64,000 nucleotides of DNA, from the NCBI RefSeq assembly GCF_014647075.1, contig NZ_BMOM01000002.1, forward strand, positions 124,001 through 188,000, given 5' to 3'. This DNA comes from Deinococcus aerophilus (GTDB lineage Bacteria > Deinococcota > Deinococci > Deinococcales > Deinococcaceae). The position numbers and the translations under genes are program-made. Each line of letters begins with the position of its first letter. Positions within the stretch are counted from its first letter, which is position 1. The notes below the pieces were generated by a model that saw nothing but the letters and a program-made list of their open reading frames with translations, had not been told where the DNA came from and ran no database searches. This document shows positions 10,462 to 22,310 of the stretch, piece by piece.

Positions 10462-13194
10462 TCAGGGCACCACCGAGACCCAGTGCTCTGGAATGTTTTC
10501 CCAGTCCGGTTCAGGGCTCATCACGCTGATGAAGGTCGTAACAATTTCCGGGTCGAAGTGCAGTCCCGCCTGAGCCTCGATTTCCTGCAGGGCGCTGGTG
10601 GAAGTCCAGGCCGCCTTGTAGGGACGCTCGCTGGTCAAGGCGTCATAGACGTCGCACACAGCAAATACCCGAGCCAGCAGCGGAATATCTGCACCGCGCA
10701 GCGCATCTGGATAGCCTGTACCATCCCAGCGTTCGTGGTGGGAACGGACGACCTGCAGCGCCTCGTTGGACACACCGGGAATGTGCCGCGCGAGCACTTC
10801 ACCGGTCACGGTGTGCTGGCGCATGAGGATCCATTCGGTGTCCGTCAGCCGGCCGGGCTTGAGCAGCACGGTATCGGGAATGTGCACCTTGCCCAGGTCG
10901 TGCAGGTAGGCTCCCTCACGCAGGGCCAGCTGCTGCGGCCCGGTCAGGTTCAGGTGCTGGGCCAGCCGCGCCGCCAGCTGCACGACCCGCTGCGTGTGGC
11001 CGCTGGTCTCGAAATCTCTGGCCTCCAGAATCAGTCCCAGGGCCAGCAGGGTACCCTCGCGGGCGCGTTCAAGTTCCTGGATGTACGCGACCCGTTCCAG
11101 TGCAGTCGCGCTGTGAGCCACCAGACTGCGGGCGAGGTGGGCATCGTCCTCCCCAAAGGGCCGCGGGCGGATCATGGTCAGAACACCCAGGAGCCCGCGC
11201 TGACCGATCAGTGGGGCGGCCAGCATCGAGCCGCCCGTGAGGTACACGGGCCGGTAGACCCTGGAGTCCTGGGTAATGTCCGAAACCCGCATGACATCTC
11301 CGGCATTTGCGGCGGCCCAGGCCAGTCCCTGGCCCCTGGGCAGAACAATCTGGCCTTCTCCCTCGGGCAGACCCAGGATGTCGCGTGAGGCGAGCTGCCC
11401 GAGCTGAGCGTCGTGGGCCAGGAAGACCACCTGCTCGGCGTCCAGCAGCGTGCAGGTCATGTGGGTGATGGCCGAGATGATGGCGGCCTGGTCCGGGGCG
11501 TCGCGCAGCGCCACCGTGATGCGTGCCAGGGCCTCCAGCTCGCGCCGCCGCTGCGCTTCCCGCTGGTGGCGTGCGTGGGCCGCGAGGAGGACGGCGGCCT
11601 GCGCCCCGAAGGCCGTGGCGGTGGCCTGCGCCCGCGCGCCCATCCCCCCCGCATCCGACAGACGGTCCACGTTGAGGAAGGCGACGACGTGGCCGTCCAC
11701 CGCCACCGGAACTCCCAGGCTGGCCCCGAGCTCTGTGATGCGCCCGGCCTGTTCGTAGGTCTCCTGCTCTGCCGAATTGTGGTCGATGGCGCTGGAAGCG
11801 CGGGTGGCCTGGATCACCTCGGCGCCGCGCAGCACGCGGGCTTGCCCACTGGTCCAGGCGGCTTCAGAACGGGCATACCATGCCTGTTGCGCGGCGGGAG
11901 AATGGCGCCGGCCCAGCAACAAATCGTCGAACCCCACCTGCGCCCGCAGCACGAAGTCGCCGTCCTCCTCCACGTACAGCGTGCCTGCCTCCGCCTCGGG
12001 CACGCTGCTGATGGCGACGCGCAGCAGGGTGTGCCAGTCCTCGGCCTGCGGTTCATGGTTCATGGACAGCAGTTCGAGGGTCTCCCGGACGGCCGTCCAG
12101 GGGTCGGCCTCCGCTCCCTGGGTGCGCAGAGCGTCCGACTGAATCACCAACCGGTCGCGGCCCGCGGCCTTGGCGGCGTACAGTCCGGTGTCGGCCCGCG
12201 CCAGGGTCTGCAGGGGGGATTCTCCGGCCAGATGGGCGCTGAGGCCGCCCGAAAGGGTGACTTTCGGTTCTCCCGCCGGTCCCCTGTCCAGGATGCGCAC
12301 GGCGTTCAGGCAGCGTGCAGCGATCTGCTGCGCCTGATCAGGGGAGAGAAAACGCATCAGCACGGCGAATTCCTCGCCACCGATGCGGAACACCGCGTCG
12401 CCGGGCTGCGCCGCTCCGCCCAGCGCCCCGGCGACCCGTTTGAGGACGAGGTCACCGATGGCGTGTCCCAGCCGGTCATTGACCTTCTTGAAGTGGTCGA
12501 TGTCCATGACCAGCAGGTGGTCACCCGGCGCGAGGCCGGCCAGCGCCTGATCGAACTGCCGGCGGTTGCCCAGACCCGTCAGGGCGTCGGTCTGGGCCTG
12601 CTCGCGGTAGATGTGGCTGGCCTGCAGCAGGCGCAGGCGCGACTGGATGACCAGCAGCGCCAGCACGAAGCCCAGGCTGTTGGCGACGAGCAAAAGCAGG
12701 GCCTCGCGGAGCGACCCCGCCGAACGCTCCAGCGCCGCTCCGCCCGTCAGCAGGGGCTCCAGCATCACCGGCGAGAACAGCAGGGGCACCGTCCACCACA
12801 GCCGGCGGTCATGGCCGGCCGACCGACGCGACACCCGGCCCACCAGCGCCGAGGTCACGAGCACGCCGGCGGTGGACAGCAGGGGCGCCGCCTCCACCCC
12901 GCTTCCCTGCACCAGAAACAGCCACAGGAGAACGGGCAGGGCCGCCAGCGCGCCCCACCACGGGCCGTAGGTGGTGGCCATCAGGGCAACCGGAACGAGG
13001 CGCAGGTCCAGCGGCAACTCCGCAGTAGGCACGGACGGAACCGTGATCAGCATCAGGCCCGCCACCCCGCCGGCCACGCTGCGTCCCACCCTGTTCACCA
13101 GCTGATGGCGGGGCGGCCAGTCCCGGAACAGCAGGCTGCCCGCAAACGCCAGCAGCGTCACGAGGCCGAGGTGGATGATCAGCAGGGTCAGCAT
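10462..13194 (-). CDS. Membrane GGDEF-GAF-GAF-HD-GYP protein (c-di-GMP synthesis and breakdown)
   Basis: About 910 residues. N-terminal multi-helix membrane sensor (about residues 1-190) of the 5TM-LYT type, including LVPVALMATTYGPWWGALAALPV (key part ATTYGPWWG), then GGDEF with GGEEF intact, two GAF-like regions, and HD-GYP with HDLGK, HHERWDGTGYP. Both catalytic halves look intact, so it may make and degrade c-di-GMP. The RxxD product-inhibition site is missing: the residues before GGEEF read QPGDAVFRI. The frame is open to a GTG at 13287; I prefer ATG 13194 because it starts the first membrane helix directly, though neither start has a Shine-Dalgarno. Confidence 0.87.
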   Translation of the reverse strand: MLTLLIIHLGLVTLLAFAGSLLFRDWPPRHQLVNRVGRSVAGGVAGLMLITVPSVPTAELPLDLRLVPVALMATTYGPWWGALAALPVLLWLFLVQGSGVEAAPLLSTAGVLVTSALVGRVSRRSAGHDRRLWWTVPLLFSPVMLEPLLTGGAALERSAGSLREALLLLVANSLGFVLALLVIQSRLRLLQASHIYREQAQTDALTGLGNRRQFDQALAGLAPGDHLLVMDIDHFKKVNDRLGHAIGDLVLKRVAGALGGAAQPGDAVFRIGGEEFAVLMRFLSPDQAQQIAARCLNAVRILDRGPAGEPKVTLSGGLSAHLAGESPLQTLARADTGLYAAKAAGRDRLVIQSDALRTQGAEADPWTAVRETLELLSMNHEPQAEDWHTLLRVAISSVPEAEAGTLYVEEDGDFVLRAQVGFDDLLLGRRHSPAAQQAWYARSEAAWTSGQARVLRGAEVIQATRASSAIDHNSAEQETYEQAGRITELGASLGVPVAVDGHVVAFLNVDRLSDAGGMGARAQATATAFGAQAAVLLAAHARHQREAQRRRELEALARITVALRDAPDQAAIISAITHMTCTLLDAEQVVFLAHDAQLGQLASRDILGLPEGEGQIVLPRGQGLAWAAANAGDVMRVSDITQDSRVYRPVYLTGGSMLAAPLIGQRGLLGVLTMIRPRPFGEDDAHLARSLVAHSATALERVAYIQELERAREGTLLALGLILEARDFETSGHTQRVVQLAARLAQHLNLTGPQQLALREGAYLHDLGKVHIPDTVLLKPGRLTDTEWILMRQHTVTGEVLARHIPGVSNEALQVVRSHHERWDGTGYPDALRGADIPLLARVFAVCDVYDALTSERPYKAAWTSTSALQEIEAQAGLHFDPEIVTTFISVMSPEPDWENIPEHWVSVVP

Positions 13195-13452
13195 GGGGAG
13201 GTCTGCACAAACCGCCAGATTCGCCAGCCTAACAGCCGTGGACGGCGGACCACTCCGGGATTTTTCACTCCGGGGTGGTTCACCCACCCCCCCCAGATTC
13301 GGACGATGTTCCTGTTCCGGGCGACTCCTGTCTGGTGTGTGTGGTGACGGCCCGGCCCGGCAGGCTCAACGCCGCTGTCCGGAGCCAGAACAACGCCCAC
13401 GCCCGTTGCGGGACCCGGGCCGCCCCGGGGGTGGGAGCGGCCGGGCAGCAGG

Positions 13453-14301
13453 TTAATGTCCGGCAAGCAGAGGCAGGGCCAGTGCGAGCAGCTCATCGGG
13501 CGCATCGAAGTGGTGCCGGCCCACAAGGGGCGGTACGCCGTGGGCGACGCCGGGCCACTGCTGCGTCAATACCAGCGACTGCTGATGAAAAGCGGCCGAT
13601 TCCAGTTCACCCACCGCCACCACAAACGGTGCGGGGCTGGTGGGCGGCGTGAAGGCTGGGCTGAGCGAGGTGGCCTGCGCCGCTGAAAGCTGAAGAACCG
13701 GTTGCAGTTCGGTCAGGCGCAGCGGCCCCAGATCATACAGCCCGCTGATGCCGATGCCGCCCGCCAGGGCCACGGGCGGCAGGCCGTGCTCGGCCCAGCG
13801 GGTGGCATGCACCATGGCAGCGAGGTGGCCGCCGGCGGAATGACCGGCCACGATCAGTGGCTCCGGGAACTCCTGCGCCACCCGGACCGTGGCCCGCCGG
13901 GCCTGATCCACGATGTGGTCCAGCGTGACGGCGGGCATCAGGTCATAATCCATGACCGCCACCCGGAGTCCTGCCGCCAGCAGGGGTGGGGCCAGGTAGG
14001 AAAAGTGGTCCCGGTGGAAAGCCTGCCAGTAGCCGCCGTGAATGAACAGCACCGTGGCGCGTGCGCCCTCCTCCGCGAAGATGTCGAGCCGCTCCTGCGC
14101 CCCCGGGCCATAGGCGAGCACCTGTGGCGGATGCGCGGCCCGCGCTGCGGCGCTGTCCTGCGCCCACGCCTTAAAGTAGGCGGCGGCCTGCGGCACACGC
14201 TGGCTGGGCATGTACTCCTGGTTGATGGCCGCGTCGAACACGGCGGCGTAGGCCTCTTCGGGCAGGGAGGCATCGGACAGGGATTCAGGCGTATGGGACA
14301 T
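13453..14301 (-). CDS. Alpha/beta hydrolase, kynurenine formamidase (arylformamidase)-like
   Basis: 282 residues. Shows the HGGxW oxyanion motif as FIHGGYW (88-92), nucleophile elbow AGHSAGGHLAAM with S155, a VGELES acid region and a histidine in VGRHHFDAP. This set matches the AFMID-type arylformamidases that hydrolyse N-formylkynurenine, rather than the metal-dependent KynB. That step is the one missing between KynA and KynU, both encoded at 60.5-62.6 kb. Related HGG-type carboxylesterases cannot be excluded. ATG 14301 with GGAGG 12 bases upstream. It is upstream of, and co-directional with, the GGDEF/HD-GYP gene, 258 bases away. Confidence 0.65.
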   Translation of the reverse strand: MSHTPESLSDASLPEEAYAAVFDAAINQEYMPSQRVPQAAAYFKAWAQDSAAARAAHPPQVLAYGPGAQERLDIFAEEGARATVLFIHGGYWQAFHRDHFSYLAPPLLAAGLRVAVMDYDLMPAVTLDHIVDQARRATVRVAQEFPEPLIVAGHSAGGHLAAMVHATRWAEHGLPPVALAGGIGISGLYDLGPLRLTELQPVLQLSAAQATSLSPAFTPPTSPAPFVVAVGELESAAFHQQSLVLTQQWPGVAHGVPPLVGRHHFDAPDELLALALPLLAGH

Positions 14302-14362
14302 GACAGCGCAAGGCCTCCAATCGGGCGGTGCAGGGCGACAGAAACGGGGGCACGGACATTCG

Positions 14363-14405
14363 CGGCGGCAGAGAATCGCCCGCCATCTTCGGGCGTCTGC
14401 CGCCG
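14363..14405. repeat. Large imperfect hairpin in a divergent intergenic region
   Basis: Ten-base outer arms CGGCGGCAGA (14363-14372) and TCTGCCGCCG (14396-14405), a four-base bulge, then six-base inner arms CGCCCG/CGGGCG around a seven-base loop. Sits between the formamidase-like gene and the diguanylate cyclase, both pointing away, so it is not at a gene end. Could be a small dispersed repeat or a regulatory RNA structure. Confidence 0.5.
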
Positions 14406-14549
14406 GGCTGTCAACGCTGCCGGGCCGCGCGGCTCCGGCACTTCATGTGCGGGCCCCACACAGGGTGTCAGAGTTGCGACAGGCCGGTTTTGTCAGCGTG
14501 GAAGCGCGATTCGAACTCTGGGTCACTGGAAGGATGTGGGGAAAAACCT

Positions 14550-15668
14550 GTGAACCAAGAGCTGCTGCTCAACTTCTGTCTGCTGGTCACGCTGAGTTAT
14601 CTGCTCAGCGTGACCTACCGGAGTTGGACAGAGCCGAGGTGTGGCCGCCCCATGCTGCTGCGTCTCGCGTTCAAGGCCGTCATGGCGCTGATTCTGCTGA
14701 GTTTTCCCGCGCATCTGCAAACGGGAGTCATCATTGACCTGAGGACCGTTCCAGTGGTGATGGCGACCCTGCGCTATGGCCCGGGGGCCGGGCTGCTCGT
14801 CGCGTTGCCGGTGCTGCTGTACCGGGCCGTGCTGGGCGGGGTGGGTGTGCCGGTGGCGGTGATCAGTCTCCTGAGCGTCATCGTGGTGGTGTCTGTGCTG
14901 CGCCGCCGGTGGCATCTCGCGGAGGCTGCCGGCGACGTGCCCAGGACCCTGGCTCTGGCGGCCACCATGTTTGCGCCCAATCTGCTGTCCCTGCCGCTGC
15001 TCACCAGCAGCCTGACGTTGTTTAACCAGATCTACCTGCCCCTCCTGACACTGAATCTGGCCGGATTCTTCACGGCCAACTCGATTGTGCAAAGCCGCCT
15101 GCGGCTGCTGCGGCTGACCGCCAGTTTCCGCGAGCAGGCCCATCAGGACCAGCTTTCCGGACTGGCCAACCGCCGGCAGTTTGACCGCGACATCTGCCGG
15201 GCCGGGCCGGGCGACCTGCTGTTGATGATCGATATCGATCATTTCAAGAGCGTCAATGATACCTACGGTCATGCCGAAGGCGACCGCGTTCTCGTCGGGG
15301 TGGGTCAGGCCCTGCAGTCGGCGCTGCGCCAGCATGATGTGGCCTACCGCTACGGCGGTGAGGAATTCACCGCCATCGTGCGGCGGGTATCGGGCCGACC
15401 GCAGGACGTGGCAGAGCGCATCCGGCGCCACCTCGCGGCCCAGCGCTTTGCCAATCTGGGCGACCGGGGCATCACCGTGTCGGTGGGGGTGTCGGCCTGC
15501 GGCGAGGTGACGGCGGCAGAGACCGTCCAGCGGGCCGATGAAGCGCTGTATGCGGCCAAACGGGCCGGACGCAACCGGGTACAGGTCTGGGCCAGCGCTC
15601 TGGAATCCGGGAGTCAACACGAGGAAGTGGTCCCAGCGGACAGGATCCAACGGGAGTCGGCCCCCTGA
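14550..15668 (+). CDS. Membrane diguanylate cyclase (GGDEF)
   Basis: 372 residues. Five or six membrane helices (about 1-190) of the same type as the protein at 10462-13194, with RTVPVVMATLRYGPGAGLL, then a GGDEF domain: DQLSGLANRRQFD, MIDIDHFKSVNDTYGH, RYGGEEF and RADEALYAAKRAGRN. An RxxD inhibitory site is present (RQHD, five residues before GGEEF), unlike its paralogue. So this cyclase should be feedback-inhibited. The frame is open upstream to 14328, but the GTG at 14550 fits: it precedes the first helix and has a GGGGAAAA box. Product is c-di-GMP; the sensed signal is unknown. Confidence 0.87.
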   Translation: MNQELLLNFCLLVTLSYLLSVTYRSWTEPRCGRPMLLRLAFKAVMALILLSFPAHLQTGVIIDLRTVPVVMATLRYGPGAGLLVALPVLLYRAVLGGVGVPVAVISLLSVIVVVSVLRRRWHLAEAAGDVPRTLALAATMFAPNLLSLPLLTSSLTLFNQIYLPLLTLNLAGFFTANSIVQSRLRLLRLTASFREQAHQDQLSGLANRRQFDRDICRAGPGDLLLMIDIDHFKSVNDTYGHAEGDRVLVGVGQALQSALRQHDVAYRYGGEEFTAIVRRVSGRPQDVAERIRRHLAAQRFANLGDRGITVSVGVSACGEVTAAETVQRADEALYAAKRAGRNRVQVWASALESGSQHEEVVPADRIQRESAP

Positions 15669-15744
15669 GGGCAGCTGGCCGTGGGTACCCGAGGCAGAAG
15701 AACAGCGGGCGGGGGGCTTCCGGTGGCCTCCCCGGCCCCCGCCT

Positions 15745-16005
15745 CTAGCGCGCCAGCTTGAGCAGCCGCACCAGCTCGGTGGGCTCGTCCCCGCGGGCGC
15801 GGCACATCTCCACATACGTTTCCAGGATCACATCTCCGCTGGCCTGGAAAGCACTCTTGGCGCTGGCATACACCGTCATCACCTCCACACAGCCCTTCTC
15901 CTCCTCCACCATCTTCTGAAGGCCCCGGATCTGTCCTTCCAGGCGGCGCAGACGGTTGAGGATCTTCGTCTTCTCGGCTTCACGGTCACTGACGGGAACG
16001 GTCAT
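15745..16005 (-). CDS. CsoR/FrmR-family repressor, CstR-like (persulfide sensing)
   Basis: 86 residues, all-helical DUF156 fold: KILNRLRRLEGQIRGLQKMVEEEKGC. Two cysteines, C39 and C68, are spaced 29 apart as in CstR (31/60) and CsoR (36/65). The CsoR copper-binding His, four residues before the second Cys, is Tyr here (Y64), which argues against Cu(I) sensing and for sulfane-sulfur sensing, as does the divergent persulfide dioxygenase operon. It should repress that operon through the operator at 16020-16035 until its thiols are persulfidated or bridged. ATG 16005 is chosen; an in-frame GTG at 16011 is equally possible. Confidence 0.85.
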   Translation of the reverse strand: MTVPVSDREAEKTKILNRLRRLEGQIRGLQKMVEEEKGCVEVMTVYASAKSAFQASGDVILETYVEMCRARGDEPTELVRLLKLAR

Positions 16006-16019
16006 GGTCACGCTTCAGT

Positions 16020-16065
16020 ATACCCCCTGGGGTATTTGACAGAATAGGGGGAGGGGGTATATGCT
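16020..16065 (+). promoter_or_regulatory. CstR-type operator and leaderless promoter of the sulfur operon
   Basis: ATACCCCCTGGGGTAT (16020-16035) is a near-perfect inverted repeat of the kind bound by CsoR/CstR repressors. It directly abuts a consensus -35 TTGACA (16036-16041); 18 bases later TATGCT (16060-16065) lies six bases before the ATG at 16072, so the transcript is probably leaderless. A half-site-like GGGGGTAT (16053-16060) runs into the -10. The same site can also control the divergent repressor gene. Confidence 0.8.
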
Positions 16066-16071
16066 GTCGCC

Positions 16072-17463
<1,392 letters not shown>

Positions 17464-17524
17464 CACACTCTTTCCGGAGGCGGCCTCCACATTGCCGTCT
17501 CCGTTTTCATGTCAGGAGAACCCC

Positions 17525-17842
17525 ATGACTTATCAGGATATTTTTACTGCAGAACTGGAGCAGAACAAGCGCAACGGCGCCCGCCTCGTGGACGTGCGGG
17601 AGCGCGACGAGTACGTGGCGGGACACATTCCCGGGGCCCAGAACCTGCCCCTGAGCGAACTGCGGGGGCGTGAAGACGAGATCGAACCCGGCACGGTGCT
17701 GATCTGCGCGAGCGGCAACCGCTCCTCGCAGGCGGCGGCCTACCTGGTCAGCCTGGGCAAGACCGGCCTGATGAACCTCTCGGGCGGTACGGTGGCCTGG
17801 AGCCGCGAGGGCCGCGAACTGACGGGAGGCGAGCAACCGTGA
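17525..17842 (+). CDS. Single-domain rhodanese
   Basis: 105 residues. One rhodanese domain: LVDVRERDEYVAGHIPGAQNLPL (key parts DVRE, GHIPGA) and active loop CASGNRSSQAA with C61. Sulfurtransferase moving sulfane sulfur to cyanide, thiols or sulfite. The frame runs in from 17408, but the ATG at 17525 has AGGAGA at the right distance and the domain starts there. It follows the dioxygenase by 61 bases and overlaps the exporter gene (GTGA), so it belongs to the sulfur operon. Confidence 0.9.
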   Translation: MTYQDIFTAELEQNKRNGARLVDVRERDEYVAGHIPGAQNLPLSELRGREDEIEPGTVLICASGNRSSQAAAYLVSLGKTGLMNLSGGTVAWSREGRELTGGEQP

Positions 17843-18654
17843 TCTTCGCGTGGATCGGGGCCGCCCTGATTGGACTGAGTCTGGGGTTGCTGGGATCGGG
17901 CGGCAGCATTCTGACTGTACCGGTGCTGGTCTATCTGGTGGGAGAACCGGAGAAACTGGCCATTGCGGAGAGTCTGGCCATAGTGGGCGGCATCAGCCTG
18001 TTTGGAGCCATTCCCTATGCGCTCAAGAAGAAGATTGACTGGCGCTCGGTGCTGTGGTTCGGGATTCCCGGCGTGCTGGGGACCTACGGGGGCGCGGCGC
18101 TGAGTGTCTACCTCTCCGGTGTGGTGCAACTGCTGCTGTTCGCCGGTGTGATGCTGCTGGCCTCGGTCATGATGTTCCGCCCCACGGCGGTGGAACCTGA
18201 GAACGCCGTCGCCCACCAGCGCTCACCTGTGAAGATTGCGCTCGAGGGGCTCGGTGTCGGGATTCTGACTGGCCTGGTCGGCGTTGGTGGCGGCTTCCTA
18301 ATCATTCCTGCCCTGGTGCTGCTGGGTGGGCTCCCCATGGGTCTCGCGGTGGGTACCAGTCTGCTGATCATTGCTGCCAAGAGCTTTGCCGGGTTCTACA
18401 AGTACATGCATGTGCTCGCTGAACAGAACCTTTCGATGAATTGGGGACTGATTGGGCTCTTCACGGCCATCGGGATCGCGGGCAGCTTCCTGGGTGCCCG
18501 GGTGGGCAAGAACATTTCCAATGCGAGCCTGAAACGCGGCTTTGCGGGCTTCCTGGTCGTGATGGGCCTGTATGTGCTGGCCACCAACGTTCCGAAGGTG
18601 TTGCACCCCGCTCCGTCTATTGAGGCGCGTCCCGCCGGCTCTTCCGCGCACTGA
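17839..18654 (+). CDS. TauE/SafE-family sulfite/sulfonate exporter
   Basis: 271 residues with about eight membrane helices in two repeats: [24 protein letters not shown] early and [24 protein letters not shown] later (GSGGSI and GVGGGF are the family glycine motifs). Inner-membrane exporter, here most likely of sulfite made by the persulfide dioxygenase. GTG start at 17839 overlaps the rhodanese stop, so translation is coupled. Confidence 0.88.
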   Translation: MIFAWIGAALIGLSLGLLGSGGSILTVPVLVYLVGEPEKLAIAESLAIVGGISLFGAIPYALKKKIDWRSVLWFGIPGVLGTYGGAALSVYLSGVVQLLLFAGVMLLASVMMFRPTAVEPENAVAHQRSPVKIALEGLGVGILTGLVGVGGGFLIIPALVLLGGLPMGLAVGTSLLIIAAKSFAGFYKYMHVLAEQNLSMNWGLIGLFTAIGIAGSFLGARVGKNISNASLKRGFAGFLVVMGLYVLATNVPKVLHPAPSIEARPAGSSAH

Positions 18655-18711
18655 CCTTCTGTGCCTGACCGTGGGCCCTTCCGGGTCCCGGTTTCTTTTT
18701 TGAGGTGATTT

Positions 18712-19287
18712 ATGACTGAATTTCTCGATGTTCTGCGTTCTCCCTGGCCCTGGTATGTCGCCGGTCCCCTGATCGGCCTGATGGTGCCGCTGCTGTTGTG
18801 GCTGGGCAACAAGGGGTTTGGCATCAGCGCCAACCTGCGCCACGCCTGCGCCATTCTGCTGCCGGATCCTGTGAAGCCCAACTTCTTCCGTTACAACTGG
18901 CGTGCCGAGAAGTGGAACCTGGTGTTCGCCGCCGGTCTGCTTCTGGGCGGTCTGGTGGCCGGCGGCCTGCTCGCCAACCCGGAGCCGACACAGCTCAGCG
19001 CGGCGGGCGTGCAGTCCATTCAGGACCTGGGCGTGCAGGTGCGGCCCGGCCTGGTGCCCGCTGAACTCAGCGACCTGTCCCGGCCCGGCGTGTGGCTGCT
19101 GCTGGCGGTCTCGGGGCTGCTCGTGGGCTTCGGAACCCGCTATGGGGGCGGCTGCACCAGCGGTCATGCCATCACGGGCCTGAGTACCCTGCAACTTCCC
19201 TCCCTGGTTGCCACCGTGTCCTTTTTTGTGGGCGGCATCCTCAGCGCGAATTTCATTCTTCCCCTGTTCCTGGCGGTAATCCTGTGA
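18712..19287 (+). CDS. YeeE/YedE-family membrane protein, first half
   Basis: 191 residues, five or so membrane helices, with the family motif [13 protein letters not shown]: a conserved Cys in a glycine-rich loop thought to handle thiosulfate or sulfide-sulfur transport. Starts after a 57-base gap with GAGGTGAT before ATG 18712. It overlaps the next gene as GTGA. Together with 19284-19763 it corresponds to the two-gene form of the family; such pairs are common beside persulfide dioxygenase and CstR. Confidence 0.85.
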   Translation: MTEFLDVLRSPWPWYVAGPLIGLMVPLLLWLGNKGFGISANLRHACAILLPDPVKPNFFRYNWRAEKWNLVFAAGLLLGGLVAGGLLANPEPTQLSAAGVQSIQDLGVQVRPGLVPAELSDLSRPGVWLLLAVSGLLVGFGTRYGGGCTSGHAITGLSTLQLPSLVATVSFFVGGILSANFILPLFLAVIL

Positions 19288-19763
19288 CCACGAAATCCAT
19301 GTCCGACATTCCGGGCGTTCACTCGGAAGCGTCCACCCCCCGCTCCGCGACGGCCCTACCGGTCTACCTGCTCGTTGGGCTGTATTTCGGGGTCGTGCTC
19401 GTCAAGAGCGAGGCGGCGAGCTGGTACCGCATCCAGGAGATGTTCCGCTTCGAGTCGTTTCATATGTTCGGGGTGATCGGCGCGGCGGTCGTGACCGGGA
19501 TGATCACCACCGCGCTGCTGCGCCGCAGCGGTGTCAAGAGCCGTGATCATCAGACCATCAAGGTGACCGATAAGGCCCGGGGCTGGAAGCGGTACGTGTA
19601 CGGGGGCCTGACCTTCGGCGTGGGCTGGGGGCTGGCGGGCGTATGCCCCGGCCCGATTCTCACCCTGCTGGGGGCGGGCGTCTGGCCCATGCTGATTGTG
19701 CTGGGGTTTGCGCTGCTGGGCACCTGGCTGTACGGCGCCCTGCAGAACCGGCTGCCTCACTGA
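19284..19763 (+). CDS. YeeE/YedE-family membrane protein, second half (DUF6691-like)
   Basis: 159 residues, about four membrane helices. Contains the second conserved Cys motif [15 protein letters not shown], the counterpart of the GCTSGH loop in the neighbour, so the two subunits probably form one channel. GTG start at 19284 sits inside the neighbour's last codons; an internal ATG at 19299 is possible. Last gene of the sulfur operon, followed by a strong hairpin. Confidence 0.85.
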   Translation: MTTKSMSDIPGVHSEASTPRSATALPVYLLVGLYFGVVLVKSEAASWYRIQEMFRFESFHMFGVIGAAVVTGMITTALLRRSGVKSRDHQTIKVTDKARGWKRYVYGGLTFGVGWGLAGVCPGPILTLLGAGVWPMLIVLGFALLGTWLYGALQNRLPH

Positions 19764-19776
19764 GGCCAGGGGATCA

Positions 19777-19816
19777 CACGAGGGGGATCAGGACGGACGT
19801 CCTGATCCCCCTCGTG
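19777..19816. terminator. Bidirectional terminator between sulfur and cyd operons
   Basis: A perfect 17-base stem (19777-19793 with 19800-19816, arms beginning CACGAGGGGG and ending CCCCCTCGTG) around a six-base loop. It lies between two convergent operons, 14 bases after one stop and 14 before the other. There is no strong T run on either side. Confidence 0.75.
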
Positions 19817-19830
19817 CTGTTGGGGGTGCT

Positions 19831-20894
19831 CTAGGGTCCGTCCTGGCCGTACACCATCTGGCCGTCCTCGGCGTGGTCCCTGCCCTGCATCCGGCGGCGG
19901 AAGACCCAGAAGTTCCAGCCCTGGTAGGCGATGATCAGTGGCAGGAAGATGCCGCAGGCCCAGCTCAGCAGCCGCAGCGTATACGGCTCAGAGGCGGCGT
20001 TGACCACCGTCAGGTCATAGGCCGCGCCCAGGGTGCTGGGCATCACGTTGGGAAACAGGCTGACGAAGATGGTGGCGGTGGAGAACACGATGGTCAGGCC
20101 GGTGGCAGCGAAGGCCAGCGCGTCGCGCCTGAGCGTCAGGGCCAACCAGATCAGGCCCAGGTTCAGGGCGGCCAGCGCCGGAAACAGCCACTCGCTGAGG
20201 CCAAAGGCATTGAACAGTTCCCGGCCCACAAAGCCCAGCAGCACGAAGCCCAGCACCAGAACCGTGGCAAACGCCCCGAAGGTGAGGGCGGCGCGGCGGG
20301 CCTTGCGGTGCAGGTCGCCCGCCGGGTCCAGCCGCAGCAGCAAGAAGGTCGCGCCGTGCAGCACGAACAGGCTCAGCGTCGCTAGGCCGCCCATGACGCT
20401 GAACAGGTCAATGGTCTCGCTGACGCCGCCGCCGTAGCGTCCACCGGCACCGATGGGCAGGCCCCGCACCATGTTTGCCATGATCATGCCCCACAGAAAG
20501 GCGGGCAGCGCGTTGCACACGAAGGCCGTTACGTCCCAGAAGATGCGCCAGCGGGGATTGTCCATCTCGGCGCGGTATTCGAAGGCCACCCCACGTCCGA
20601 TCAGGGCGAGCAGGATCAGCGCGAACATCGGGTACAGCGCGGTCAGCAGTGTGCCGTACCACAGCGGAAAGGCCGCGAAGATCGCTCCGGCCCCCAGGAT
20701 GATCCAGACCTCGTTGGCCGCCCAGAACGGCCCCACCGTGCCGATCATGGCGCGGCGCTGGGCCTCGTTCTTCGCCAGAAACGGCTGCAGCAGCCCCTCG
20801 CCGAAGGTGAAACCGTCCAGAAAGAAGTAGATGGTGAAGGTCAGCCCAATCAGGAAGAACCATACCGAGGCGAGCGTGCCCGGCAGGTCGGCGC

Positions 20895-20898
<4 letters not shown>
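19831..20898 (-). CDS. cydB: Cytochrome bd ubiquinol oxidase subunit II
   Basis: 355 residues, about eight membrane helices: [24 protein letters not shown] at the N terminus (FFLDGF and FGEG typical of CydB), [18 protein letters not shown], then a terminal [12 protein letters not shown]. Pairs with CydA to form the quinol oxidase of the inner membrane. The frame is open far upstream, but the ATG at 20898 overlaps the cydA stop as ATGA. Last gene of cydDCAB. Confidence 0.93.
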
Positions 20899-22306
<1,408 letters not shown>

Positions 22307-22310
<4 letters not shown>

